Below are positions 1 through 8,853 of a stretch of DNA of 33,820 nt, in pieces. How positions within the stretch are numbered: the first letter of the stretch is position 1; each line of letters starts with the position of its first letter. The stretch spans positions 1 to 33,820 of the forward strand of contig SXSK01000163.1 of the NCBI GenBank assembly GCA_005793375.1, in the 5' to 3' direction. The position numbers and the translations under genes were made by a program. The notes beneath the pieces are model-generated. The model ran no database searches and was not told the DNA's origin. It saw only the letters and a list, made by a program, of their open reading frames with translations. This DNA comes from Verrucomicrobiales bacterium. GTDB taxonomy: Bacteria > Verrucomicrobiota > Verrucomicrobiia > Limisphaerales > UBA9464.

Positions 1-3000
1 CTGCAGCGCCGTGAACTTCAACAGCCCCGCGTTCAGGAATGACAGCGGTCCAACTTGCGGCACAACGCTGCCGATCAGCAGCCCCAACTCCGCTTCATCC
101 AGGAACACACCGATCGCCCCCGCTCCTTCAAGCTCCGCCTTCGTCAACTCGCCGTTCAACGCCGCCGCTTCCAGCACCCCAGCCGCCCCGTCCGTGTAGC
201 CCACGAACACATCCACATCCGACAGCCCCGCTTCTAGTGTCCGGATTGGCAGGTTCCAAATCATCGATCCGTCACTGGGCGCTCCCAACTGTCCGTCGTC
301 GTCCGCCGACGTGTGGTAGGCCTTCAGGGCGGTGATCACGGCGTTGCCCACTGGATTGATCAGTCCCGTCTGCACGTCCACGTACTCCACCCCGCCCTTG
401 TTGAAGCTGAACCCACCACTCACGTACACAAAGTCGCTCACTCGCAGCAAGACCCGATCCGCCGACGCTCCAACGACGGGAGAATTGTAGTTCAAAGTGA
501 CAGGATCGCCGCCTGTGTTGATCTCGTAACCGGCGGTGAAGCTCGATTCGAAATTGACGACTGCTGGAGGGCCGAGCGGCGCGCTCGCCCATCGTTTGCC
601 TGTATTGAGCCGAACCTCGATGTTGTCAGCTCTCAGGTCCAATTCCGGAACCCCGACGATTTCCACGGAGTCCGCCGTTGCATTCAGCGCCACAAAATGG
701 AGACCGAGAGCGTCGAAGGTTGGAAGGTCCGTCGAGCGTGCGAGCATGAACACCAAACCGACGTCGATTCCGCCGGCCCAAACGCCGATAGCACCCGAAG
801 AAAGCTCATTTCGTTGGAGAATTCGGTCTGTCCCGGGGTTCAATTCCTCATCGTAGCCAGCGAACACATTGATGTTCGTCGCCGCGATCTGGAAGCTAGT
901 GACGGGAAGATTGTAGATCATCGAATAATCCGCGCTCCGGGCTAGCCCTGGGCCGGAGGGATCCGTCGAAGTGATTACGGACAATCCCGCCGTAACGCCA
1001 CTGGTTGAATCCAACCCCGTGGCTACATCCACCGAGTCATTCAGCAACGATTTGGTGAAAGTGATTCTCCCCGAAACATGCACGAAGTCTTCAAGCGTCA
1101 GAGTGAGATCAGCTGACAACTCGACGGTTGAATTCTGAACCCTAAAACGAGCCGTTCCCGTGACCCCCGGCAGGCTGACGGTTTCGTCGATGGGATTCGC
1201 GCCGAGAAGCTCCTGGATTCCGTCCAAAGCAAATCCCAGTACCATGTCGATAGAAAGTTGCCCCGCACCGCCAAAGCTCGACACCAAGTCTTTCACACGA
1301 CTAAAGGCTTCCTTGGCATAATCGACCGGATTGATGATGCCAAACTGGATGAGTTTTAAGCCGGACTGAACCTTGCTCAACATCAGGTCATCGGAAATCA
1401 CATAACCAGCCGCGGTCGCGTCATCGTCGCCCTTGAGCACCTGAAGTATTTTGCGCTGGGAGTAGACATTATTGGTCAGCCCTGTGTGATCCACTTCCTC
1501 TCCTGCACTGACAGTGGTGATTTCCAACTCGAAAAGCTTGCTGCCAATTCGTGTGTCTCCTTCAAACGTGCCCCAGGCTGAGACCGTGGGCACTGTCCCA
1601 TCCCCTTCGGGTCCATTGGACGATGATTCTTCGTCGAAGTACCAGTCCCCATCCGGGAGATTGCCAATCAGCTGATCGAACGGCAGGATCTCGTTTTTCA
1701 ATCCTTTCGAAAGCTGGAAGCCATTGGTCAATGCAACTCGATCCGTCATGTCGACCGATCCACTGTAAACGATGGTCACCTTGCTAAGGACACGATCCAC
1801 GAAACCATTGACGCCACCATACAGGTTCCCCGCACCACCGTACTGCGCCGGGGCATTCAAATCGTAAATCAGATCGTTCTGAATGCTTCCACTGGGTAGG
1901 CCCGCTGTTAAATCGGGGGCCAAAATCTCGTAGCTGCTGTTACCGTCAAGGTCCGCGAAATCATACGCCGCCAGGAGATCGCGAAGGGTTCCGATATATT
2001 GAGGGATGAAGGCGATTTTCGAAGGGACCGACGCATGGTCAATAATGGAACCGTCCGGATTCTGAATATCCTCGCCAGCGAGCAGGTAGTCGTAGGCCAT
2101 GTCGAGCACTCTACCCAGGACGCGCGAGGCTGACTTGTCGCTGAGATCATTCTGCAAGAAAGCGAAGGTGGAGGTCACCCCCTGATTGGGAACACCCGAC
2201 TGGATCAACTGGTTGACTTGAGGGAGCTGCTTGGCGCCGCCATCATAAGAACGGTTTTGGTAGGCATCGCTTTGAATGTAACTCCTGGCGAGCAAACCTC
2301 CGGTGCTGTGCGTGACAAAGTCCACCGCCGCCAAGGCCGAACCCGTCAGGGTGTCCCAAGTCTCAACCGCCCGGTCGAGCCAATAACCCAGGTAGTCTAC
2401 TCCCGATTCGTAAATAGTATCTGTAATTGTCGGGGCCGTGAGTGCCGAGATCAGCCCATCACTCGTTAGGTCCTGGCGGGCTACCGGCACGCGCCAATCC
2501 CAATTCGCGACGAAGAGGTCGACGTCTCGGGTGTACCCGACATTGACTAGGGACTGAACCAAGTTCGAGTACGCGTTGCTCAACGGCTCGAGGACAAGCT
2601 TGTCCGGGCTCGGGCCCCGATTCAGGAGCCAGTCTTTCACACCTGCCTCGCTCACATCCCCCGCGAAGCTTCCGCCGAACCCCGGGATAAACACAACGGG
2701 TCGCGGCTGCGCTTCGCTGGCAGCCACTACTTCGAGGGTCAACTTGGTCGAGCTGAAGATGGGTTTGAAGAAGAATCCGCTCGAGAAAACCAAACCTTCG
2801 TAGTTATCGAAACTGCCCGAGTAACCATTTGCGTATGTGACGATGTCGAATTCATCGCCCAGGTTCGGGGCAAAAACACCGGTACCCGGATCGATCAAAC
2901 GGACATCCAATGTCCCGCCGAACACCAACTCATCTGTAACGTTGATCTGGTCGTAGCGATCCAGGGGGCTGCTGACGCCTTCAGGCGAGACCGCTGCTGT

Positions 3001-3924
3001 TGCCCCACCAATCTCGATCACCAGAGTACTCGACCGTTCAAGAGTCAGATCGGCGAACTGCAAGAAGCCCGGCGAATTCCCGGGGCTGATCACGCCAAAA
3101 TTTCTCACGGGACCCGCGACCGATCCGTTGCCAGAGAGCGTGCTTCCAAACGGGGTTACCAAACCTTGGTCCGCGAGATGAGGTTCGTCCGAGTTAAGAT
3201 GAATCCCTGGCGGCGCGTTCACAGATGCGCCAATGGCGGAAGACGACGAATTAGGCGTCACTGGTTGGGAACCTTGTGTCGATAAAGAAGAACTCTCCTC
3301 ATCTGGCGAGATGGAGCCTCCGGAGACAATCGATCGGACAAGAACAGGTTCCGCTGGCGGGCCATTCGCCGAACGCAGCGTTTCGGTGAGTTTTTCCGTC
3401 GCTGAATTAAGAAAATCAATGGGCTCGGCTGCGGAAGAAACCTCGGCCTCGTCGGTCAGTACGACGAGCCCTGAGGGAATCTGGGAAGCCAGATCAGCCG
3501 TCGCGAGCTGCCCGTTTCCCGCTTCGCTATTGGCTGAATCTTTCATCTCCGAATCCGAAATTGCGAGAGCCGTCGCTGGATCATTCGCGGCGTCACTGGC
3601 GGTTGACGATTCATCCAGGACGCGGCCGGAAACGCCTTCGGAGAGGTTCAGTTTCTCATCGGTTAAGCCGCCGAATATACCGTCTAGCCCCCAAGCGTCT
3701 CTCGTAGTTTCCATGGGAAGGAGCGCTTCCTCGGAGATCGAATTGCTTAACGTGTGGTGCCAGTCTCCGGAGTGAAGGATGACGTCCGTCGGCGAATCCG
3801 ATCCTGAAGCGAAACCTCCGTCGGGTTCGGAGGACACACTTTGGGAGATAAAATCAGCGGAGAGAAGCAACCGTTGCTCTAGGTGCTCCAATTCGAACAG
3901 ACAGTTCTTTGAACCAGTTTTCAA
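1..3924 (-). CDS. Giant LEPR-XLL-type surface protein with LCAT-like lipase domain and long repeats (3' end outside window)
   Basis: The frame is open from the window edge to a TAA at 3934-3936, giving 1308 residues with the C terminus missing. No ATG precedes the N-terminal motif, so TTG at 3924 is the likely start. Residues 9-25 (LFELEHLEQRLLLSADF) match the LEPR-XLL motif found at the N terminus of giant surface proteins. Residues ~260-300 resemble the autotransporter-associated strand (VISPGNSPGFL). Residues ~405-830 look like an LCAT/PGAP1-type alpha/beta hydrolase: oxyanion-like PVVFIPGFGGSF at 409-420, a nucleophile elbow THSTGG with Ser540, EGDGTVP with Asp775, and DHTGL with His813. 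After ~930 a ~220-residue unit appears twice: DFVHVSG at 946 and DFVYVSG at 1164, SMIYNLP at 1001 and SMIWNLP at 1220, GAIGV at 1044 and 1269. Secretion and lipase or esterase activity are inferred; substrate is unknown. It lies 190 bp downstream of batE on the same strand. Confidence 0.85.
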   Translation of the reverse strand, partial: MKTGSKNCLFELEHLEQRLLLSADFISQSVSSEPDGGFASGSDSPTDVILHSGDWHHTLSNSISEEALLPMETTRDAWGLDGIFGGLTDEKLNLSEGVSGRVLDESSTASDAANDPATALAISDSEMKDSANSEAGNGQLATADLASQIPSGLVVLTDEAEVSSAAEPIDFLNSATEKLTETLRSANGPPAEPVLVRSIVSGGSISPDEESSSLSTQGSQPVTPNSSSSAIGASVNAPPGIHLNSDEPHLADQGLVTPFGSTLSGNGSVAGPVRNFGVISPGNSPGFLQFADLTLERSSTLVIEIGGATAAVSPEGVSSPLDRYDQINVTDELVFGGTLDVRLIDPGTGVFAPNLGDEFDIVTYANGYSGSFDNYEGLVFSSGFFFKPIFSSTKLTLEVVAASEAQPRPVVFIPGFGGSFAGDVSEAGVKDWLLNRGPSPDKLVLEPLSNAYSNLVQSLVNVGYTRDVDLFVANWDWRVPVARQDLTSDGLISALTAPTITDTIYESGVDYLGYWLDRAVETWDTLTGSALAAVDFVTHSTGGLLARSYIQSDAYQNRSYDGGAKQLPQVNQLIQSGVPNQGVTSTFAFLQNDLSDKSASRVLGRVLDMAYDYLLAGEDIQNPDGSIIDHASVPSKIAFIPQYIGTLRDLLAAYDFADLDGNSSYEILAPDLTAGLPSGSIQNDLIYDLNAPAQYGGAGNLYGGVNGFVDRVLSKVTIVYSGSVDMTDRVALTNGFQLSKGLKNEILPFDQLIGNLPDGDWYFDEESSSNGPEGDGTVPTVSAWGTFEGDTRIGSKLFELEITTVSAGEEVDHTGLTNNVYSQRKILQVLKGDDDATAAGYVISDDLMLSKVQSGLKLIQFGIINPVDYAKEAFSRVKDLVSSFGGAGQLSIDMVLGFALDGIQELLGANPIDETVSLPGVTGTARFRVQNSTVELSADLTLTLEDFVHVSGRITFTKSLLNDSVDVATGLDSTSGVTAGLSVITSTDPSGPGLARSADYSMIYNLPVTSFQIAATNINVFAGYDEELNPGTDRILQRNELSSGAIGVWAGGIDVGLVFMLARSTDLPTFDALGLHFVALNATADSVEIVGVPELDLRADNIEVRLNTGKRWASAPLGPPAVVNFESSFTAGYEINTGGDPVTLNYNSPVVGASADRVLLRVSDFVYVSGGFSFNKGGVEYVDVQTGLINPVGNAVITALKAYHTSADDDGQLGAPSDGSMIWNLPIRTLEAGLSDVDVFVGYTDGAAGVLEAAALNGELTKAELEGAGAIGVFLDEAELGLLIGSVVPQVGPLSFLNAGLLKFTALQ

Positions 3925-4036
3925 ACTGTAATCTTAGCGCCCCTCTCCGACCAATTTGCCCTGCCCGCAACCCCGTGACTATCGACGCGATAAAACACAT
4001 CGGTGAGCGGTGAGTGAGTTGGCGGAGTAGCTAAAA

Positions 4037-4063
4037 CTAATAGTCCACCAAAACGCGCGTCAA
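4037..4063 (-). promoter_or_regulatory. Possible sigma70-type promoter for the giant surface protein
   Basis: On the minus strand TTGACG (4063-4058) is followed after 15 bases by TATTAG (4042-4037), about 115 bases upstream of the TTG start. The spacing is shorter than the ideal 17. This is the best promoter-like pair in the 190-base gap after batE, and no terminator hairpin is visible there. Weak evidence. Confidence 0.25.
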
Positions 4064-4114
4064 TAATTTTCGGATGCCAAATCAGACTTCCAGCGATTCC
4101 ACGGGGCAGAACAA

Positions 4115-4900
4115 TCACTCCACCACATGCACGTGTTGGATCTGCATCCAACCATGACGCGCTTGGTTGGGGGCTTCGACCAAGGCCCAGCCCTTCTGAG
4201 TCTCCATCACCCAAACTTCTACCCCATCGGTCAGGCTGAACGCCTCCTTGGATTCTTCCAGAGGACTGAAACGAGCCTTGGCTTCACGCAAGATCACCAC
4301 GCCCACACGATGCGCCTGATCGACCCAGATGGCATAGACGGCGATCAAGACCGTGACGGCGCACGCCAACCCCGTGACCACCCGGTAACCACGCAAGTGC
4401 TCGCCCCAAAGTGGCCGGGTGCGGCCCGCAAACAGCACACCGGCGTAAAACCAAGTGACAATACTCGCCAAGCCGATCCATTCGAGCGTCCGAAGCCACC
4501 CAAGCCATTCGCGGTACCATGGCTCCGGCATTGACCCTTTGCCGACTTTGGTTCTCACAAATGCCAGATTCTCTAAGATATCGGAATCGCGTGGCGCTAA
4601 ATGCTTCGCTCGATGATAGTGCGCGATAGCCAAGCCCAATCGCTGCGCCTTGAACCAGCTGTTGGCTAGATTGAACTCGAGCGCCACTGACGTTTGACCC
4701 GCCGAACGGAGACGTTCGTATGCCGTAGCTGCTTCCTGGAACTTGCCATCGTCATAAAGGCGATTCGCCACGTCGAAATCCGCTGCGACGTCCGCCCGCA
4801 ACTCGATCCCCGCCGCAGCCCAGAGCGAGCAAATCATCAGCAAGGTCAATAGACGGCGAAAGTGCGTCATCTGCGCCTCGGGCATTCGTATCAGGCTCAA
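4115..4900 (-). CDS. batE: BatE-like protein: TPR, two membrane helices and SH3-like domain
   Basis: 261 residues from TTG at 4900. A hydrophobic signal segment (~12-36) is followed by TPR-like helices (~37-110, including ALEFNLANSWFKAQRLGLAIAHYHRA), two membrane helices (~133-157 and ~170-195) and a C-terminal SH3-like domain (~197-261, ending GWALVEAPNQARHGWMQIQ). This architecture is that of BatE, the last protein of Bat operons. The TTG overlaps the batD TGA and sits 7 bases after GGAGG, which favours translational coupling. ATG at 4870 has GAGG 5 bases upstream and a more compact signal peptide, so it is a real alternative start. Probably a periplasm-facing membrane protein acting with the other Bat proteins. 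The biochemical role of the family is not settled. Confidence 0.8.
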   Translation of the reverse strand: MSLIRMPEAQMTHFRRLLTLLMICSLWAAAGIELRADVAADFDVANRLYDDGKFQEAATAYERLRSAGQTSVALEFNLANSWFKAQRLGLAIAHYHRAKHLAPRDSDILENLAFVRTKVGKGSMPEPWYREWLGWLRTLEWIGLASIVTWFYAGVLFAGRTRPLWGEHLRGYRVVTGLACAVTVLIAVYAIWVDQAHRVGVVILREAKARFSPLEESKEAFSLTDGVEVWVMETQKGWALVEAPNQARHGWMQIQHVHVVE

Positions 4901-6723
4901 GCGTTTCCCTCCAGTGCCGCCAGAGCTGCGCAGGCCGACTCCGCGCGCGTCCGAACACGTTCCAATTCAGTGACCGTGCTGATGGGAGAGTACCGCGCTT
5001 GGTTGATGGTTTCGAATAGTTCGGCCAAATTCGACAGGTGATCCTCGGCGAGGCCGCGGGGGCAGAGACGTTCCTCCAAAACCGCTTCAGTAATGCCCGC
5101 CGCCGGCATTCCCAGGGTCAAGCCGATCCGTTCCTGGAGGAGTGCACCAAGTGCCGCGAAGAACTCCGGCGCCTGGTTGGCCTGTGCATGAGACTTCAGC
5201 AGGGCCAAGCCCTCGGCAATGGCGCGCTGCGATAAAAGTCGGCGTTGGCGGACTGGATCGTTCGCCAAGCGTTCCCGGTACGACTTCACTGCCGAAAAGA
5301 TCCAATACAGCGGCAATGGCAACAAGCCGAAGGCGAGAGCCCAAGGCGCCCGATCCGAAGCATTCAGAGCCACCATGGAGCCAAATGAGGATCGAATGTG
5401 GCGTAACTCTTCCTGCGTCCCCCCGGCTGGAGTCATAGGCTCCCCACTGACCGCCTGGCGACTTGGAGCCGCTTGAGCCACTTTCGAAGGACGCACGATC
5501 AAGGGAATCGGCGGATGCTGGATCGATTGGTATCGCCGCGTTTCCGGGTCGAAATAGGAAAACCGAATTTCGGGAATGCTGGCCAGCGAGGCAGATTCCG
5601 GTTCGATCACGAACTCGTAAGTTTTGGTTCCCTGGATACCGAGGGCATCGGAGGACTGGAGATGTTCGGTGGGCGGATAGGATTTCCAACCTCGAGTTTC
5701 AGCCAATTGGGGTGGCCCTAACGAATCGAGATTGCCCTCGCCAGAGATACGAACCCGGACCGTAATCGGCTCACCGACGGCCAAGTTCGTCGGGGAAGCC
5801 TCGACTTCCATCTGGAACTTACCGACAGCCCCCGAAAACGAAGCGGGCTTGCCCACCGTTGGCAACGCCACCACTTGCAACACATTGGTACCGCTACTCA
5901 ATTTCACACGCCGGTATTCGCCGCCGCCAAAAAAATCATCCAACATTCCAAAGGGATCGCGACGCCGATTAGACCGATTGGGCACTTGGACCACGGCTTC
6001 GGTCTCAGCCGGCCCCACGTTGAGTGCCCCAAGTTTTGCAGCGGTCGCAGACATGCGCCAAGTGATCACAGCGAATTGGCGATTGTTGATCGTGGTCTGG
6101 GATTGCTGAGCGCCAGCCGACTTGCCGATAACAAACCCCTCGAGTGCTAGTTTAGGGACCGGTGGATTCAGCTCACGGATTTGCAGCGCGGTGTAGAGTC
6201 GAACTTCGACGGGGAAGGTCTCCCCGTAAAAGACCTCCTGACGTGGCAGAACCACTTTTAGACTGACAAACTCTTCATTGCCCCCGGCACCAGCAACCGA
6301 ACTACCCTTCGTGACCTTCAGGGTCAGCGGGCGACTGGAATACGTTTTTCCATCTATCGTGATCGATAACCCAGGCAATCGGACCTCACCGGGTCCCTGT
6401 GGGGTGACGACGTAACGATAGGTGATCGTGGATGTCGACTGGCCGTTGACAATACTGATCGTCCGCGCGGGTCCGGCGTAATTGACAGAGGCATTGGTCA
6501 TCGCTGGAAGCTGAGGAGGCCGCTGCATCTGGATGTCTTCGAAGATCAGATTCAGCATGGTGGTTTCGCCCACCTCCACGGTGTCGTTATCGAAGGACGT
6601 CGTGAACTGGGCTCCCACCAAGTGCAGCATCGCCCACACCAACGCCAAAAGCGTGGCTCCACCGCGATTCGCGGGTAGATACCCATTCGAGATGGCCAGT
6701 GAAGCGCTCACGCGAAAATTCAT
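4897..6723 (-). CDS. batD: BatD family protein (oxygen-tolerance protein)
   Basis: 608 residues from ATG at 6723. An N-terminal hydrophobic segment (ATLLALVWAMLHLVGAQ) is followed by several beta-sandwich, Ig-like segments (DNDTVEVGETTMLNLIFED near the start; TNLAVGEPITVRVRISGEGN later), a membrane helix near residue 465 (APWALAFGLLPLPLYWIFS) and a cytoplasmic helical tail of ~125 residues. This matches the BatD family. The frame stays open upstream to a TTG at 6777, but AAGGA lies directly against that TTG with no spacer, so ATG 6723 is preferred. batE overlaps its stop codon. BatD is thought to be the extracytoplasmic partner of the VWA proteins BatA and BatB; this comes from the family, not from the sequence. 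Confidence 0.88.
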   Translation of the reverse strand: MNFRVSASLAISNGYLPANRGGATLLALVWAMLHLVGAQFTTSFDNDTVEVGETTMLNLIFEDIQMQRPPQLPAMTNASVNYAGPARTISIVNGQSTSTITYRYVVTPQGPGEVRLPGLSITIDGKTYSSRPLTLKVTKGSSVAGAGGNEEFVSLKVVLPRQEVFYGETFPVEVRLYTALQIRELNPPVPKLALEGFVIGKSAGAQQSQTTINNRQFAVITWRMSATAAKLGALNVGPAETEAVVQVPNRSNRRRDPFGMLDDFFGGGEYRRVKLSSGTNVLQVVALPTVGKPASFSGAVGKFQMEVEASPTNLAVGEPITVRVRISGEGNLDSLGPPQLAETRGWKSYPPTEHLQSSDALGIQGTKTYEFVIEPESASLASIPEIRFSYFDPETRRYQSIQHPPIPLIVRPSKVAQAAPSRQAVSGEPMTPAGGTQEELRHIRSSFGSMVALNASDRAPWALAFGLLPLPLYWIFSAVKSYRERLANDPVRQRRLLSQRAIAEGLALLKSHAQANQAPEFFAALGALLQERIGLTLGMPAAGITEAVLEERLCPRGLAEDHLSNLAELFETINQARYSPISTVTELERVRTRAESACAALAALEGNA

Positions 6724-6770
6724 CCCAACCGATTCAATAAGAAGAGATTCATGGCTGCTGCAGTGAGTGG

Positions 6771-7790
6771 TTACCAATCCTTAAAGATTCGATCCTTGCC
6801 CTTGCGAGGCGACTGTTGCACCCGAAACAACATCGCCTTCTCGCCGCCCTTTTGTGCGTCCAACAGTTTTTCCGCCATGGCGGGCGTCATCTTGCCGGTC
6901 ATTGCAGCCTGCCGCTCTTCTTCTGCGTCCTTCTCGGCCTGGGCATCCGGCTTGGACGACGGGTCGCCGTCGGGTTTCTTGTCCTTCTGCGCTGCATCCT
7001 TCTGATCCGGCGACTGTCCCGAACCATCCTGACCTTCCTGCGAATCCTGATCGGATTTGGAGCCGGACTTCTGTGAATCTTTCTTCTCCTGATCCTGCTG
7101 CTGTTGGGACTTCTGATCCTGTGAATCCTTCTCCTTAGAATCCTGGGACTTGGAATCGTCCTGCTTCTGATCTTCGTTCTGCTTGTCCTGATTCTGATCC
7201 TGGTTGTCCTTGTCCTCGTTGGGATCGTCTTTCTTATCCTTGGAATCCGGTTTTTGATCCTTCTTCGGTTGCTTCGGCATCTGCTTCTTTAATTCCTCGA
7301 GCATCCGCTGGACGATCGATTGATTGTGCTGGGCGTCCGTATCGTCGGATTTTAAGGACAAGGCACTGCCGTAATGCTTCAGTGCCTGCTCCCAATGGGC
7401 CATTTTTTCTTCAGGCGATGAGGACTTATCACCGAGTTGATACTGGGTATTGCCGAGATTGTAATAGGTCTTCTGCTGTAGGTCGAGGTCTTGGGTAGCT
7501 AGCGAGCCTTCGAATCCCAGCATGGCATTGGTGTAATCACCGCGCTTGTAAGCGGAGGCCGCTGTGTTGTAGGTCAATCGCTGGTCATCCGGCCGCTCCC
7601 TCAATAGTTTCTGATACTCCGATTGAGCCGCCTCAAAGCGACCGGCTTCATAGTGCTTGCGGGCCGTCGTGGGAGAGGCTGCGTGACTCGTGGTTGTTAC
7701 TGGGAGCCACGCCACCAAAACTAACAACCACAACTCGGTTCGATACCACCGGAACGACTCGCAATGGATGTTCACTAAACAGGCGTTCAT
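6771..7790 (-). CDS. batC: BatC-like TPR protein with extreme D/K/Q/S-rich tail
   Basis: 339 residues from ATG at 7790; an in-frame GTG at 7808 is an alternative. A signal or anchor segment (LWLLVLVAWLPVTTTSHAA) leads into TPR repeats (~44-165: ARKHYEAGRFEAAQSEYQKL, YYNLGNTQYQLG, WEQALKHYGSALSL). From about residue 170 to 295 the protein is almost only D, K, Q, S, E and N, encoded at roughly 6900-7290. It ends with a conserved-looking helix (MTPAMAEKLLDAQKGGEKAM). TPR plus charged linker plus short C-terminal helix is the BatC layout. The linker is unusually long and biased and is probably disordered. The gene follows batB after a short gap and precedes batD. Confidence 0.82.
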   Translation of the reverse strand: MNACLVNIHCESFRWYRTELWLLVLVAWLPVTTTSHAASPTTARKHYEAGRFEAAQSEYQKLLRERPDDQRLTYNTAASAYKRGDYTNAMLGFEGSLATQDLDLQQKTYYNLGNTQYQLGDKSSSPEEKMAHWEQALKHYGSALSLKSDDTDAQHNQSIVQRMLEELKKQMPKQPKKDQKPDSKDKKDDPNEDKDNQDQNQDKQNEDQKQDDSKSQDSKEKDSQDQKSQQQQDQEKKDSQKSGSKSDQDSQEGQDGSGQSPDQKDAAQKDKKPDGDPSSKPDAQAEKDAEEERQAAMTGKMTPAMAEKLLDAQKGGEKAMLFRVQQSPRKGKDRIFKDW

Positions 7791-7794
7791 AGGT

Positions 7795-8853
7795 TCACGC
7801 GGAGACACGGGACCAACTCGGGCTTTCGCTCAAGACTCTCGATTCACCCGAATTCACTCGTCGATGGTCTGCAATGAATACTTCCAGCATCAGGACGAAT
7901 GCCGCCAAGGCGAGCGGCCACTGAAATTGTTCCTGAAATCGGCGCATTTTCTTTGCCGTGCCTTCCCGCTTGGGCAATGGAGCCAACCCGCGCTCATAGA
8001 GTGTGGCCATGGTGCGGCTATTCTGAAGGGGTAAATAAAAACCGTCCGCCTTTTGAGCGATCTGTTTTAGAAGATCCTCATTCAATCTCGACTTCACCGC
8101 ATTGCCCCGGCTGTCCTTCACAAAGACTTTGTTGCCGTACGGATCGGTCGTGAACAGCAGTTCGCCCGACGGACTGCCCAAACCGATCGTGAAGATCCGG
8201 ACGCCCTCTTTCGCCGCTCGTTCCGCCGCTTCTAAGACGCCTTCCTCATGATCCTCGCCATCGGTCATGAGCACCACGATCCGATGACCACCCGAATCTT
8301 TGCTGAAGGAATTCACGGCGATATCGATGGCTTCAGACAACGCGGTGCCTCCCTGCGGAATGATGTCCGTATCGAGCTGCAACACAGTCTGACGAAACGC
8401 TTCGTCGTCGATGGTCAATGGACATTGAAGGAACGCACCACCCGCGAACGCCACTAATCCGAGACGATCTTCCTTGGCCACCGTCATGAGGTCTTGAGCC
8501 GCCAACCGCGCACGCTCCAAGCGGTTGGGCTTTAGGTCGGCCGCCAACATGGATTTCGAAGTGTCGATGGCCACCATGATATCCAGGCCACGAGACCGGG
8601 CCTCCTCTTCGGTCATGCCCCATTGCGGCCGAGCGAGGGAGAACAAAAGCAACGCGACGGCGATCCCCGAGAGGGTGGACTTCAGCACCTGCCGCTTTCG
8701 GGACACACCCACCGTCAATTGCGCCAACAACCGGGATCGAACGAACAGGGATATGGCCCGTTGCTTCTCCCGCCATGCCCACCACAAAAATAGAGCGGTT
8801 GCCGGCAACAGAAAGCCCGCCAAGTAAACGAAGAATGGTTGACCCAGATTCAT
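7795..8853 (-). CDS. batB: BatB: membrane-anchored von Willebrand factor A protein
   Basis: 352 residues. ATG at 8853 overlaps the batA stop as ATGA and has GGAGG 8 bases upstream; this decides the start over GTG 8868. Two N-terminal membrane helices (~8-27 and ~58-74) precede a VWA domain with the MIDAS motif DTSKS at 97-101, the loop GGTALSEAID and the third metal-site segment MTDGEDHEEG. A C-terminal helix (WPLALAAFVLMLEVFIA) closes the domain. It is the second VWA protein of the Bat operon. VWA domains of this type bind metal and mediate protein contacts; the partners here are presumably BatA, BatC and BatD. Confidence 0.92.
   Translation of the reverse strand: MNLGQPFFVYLAGFLLPATALFLWWAWREKQRAISLFVRSRLLAQLTVGVSRKRQVLKSTLSGIAVALLLFSLARPQWGMTEEEARSRGLDIMVAIDTSKSMLAADLKPNRLERARLAAQDLMTVAKEDRLGLVAFAGGAFLQCPLTIDDEAFRQTVLQLDTDIIPQGGTALSEAIDIAVNSFSKDSGGHRIVVLMTDGEDHEEGVLEAAERAAKEGVRIFTIGLGSPSGELLFTTDPYGNKVFVKDSRGNAVKSRLNEDLLKQIAQKADGFYLPLQNSRTMATLYERGLAPLPKREGTAKKMRRFQEQFQWPLALAAFVLMLEVFIADHRRVNSGESRVLSESPSWSRVSA

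Noticed and set aside
313-945. Open plus-strand frame of 210 codons, and another at 3233-3775
   Set aside because: Both lie antisense to the continuous minus-strand frame of the giant protein, which has recognisable motifs and repeats. Their translations show no domain and are shadows of its codon bias.
6900-7290. Possible DNA tandem repeat
   Set aside because: The bias is in amino-acid composition (D, K, Q, S) of BatC; no regular nucleotide period was found.
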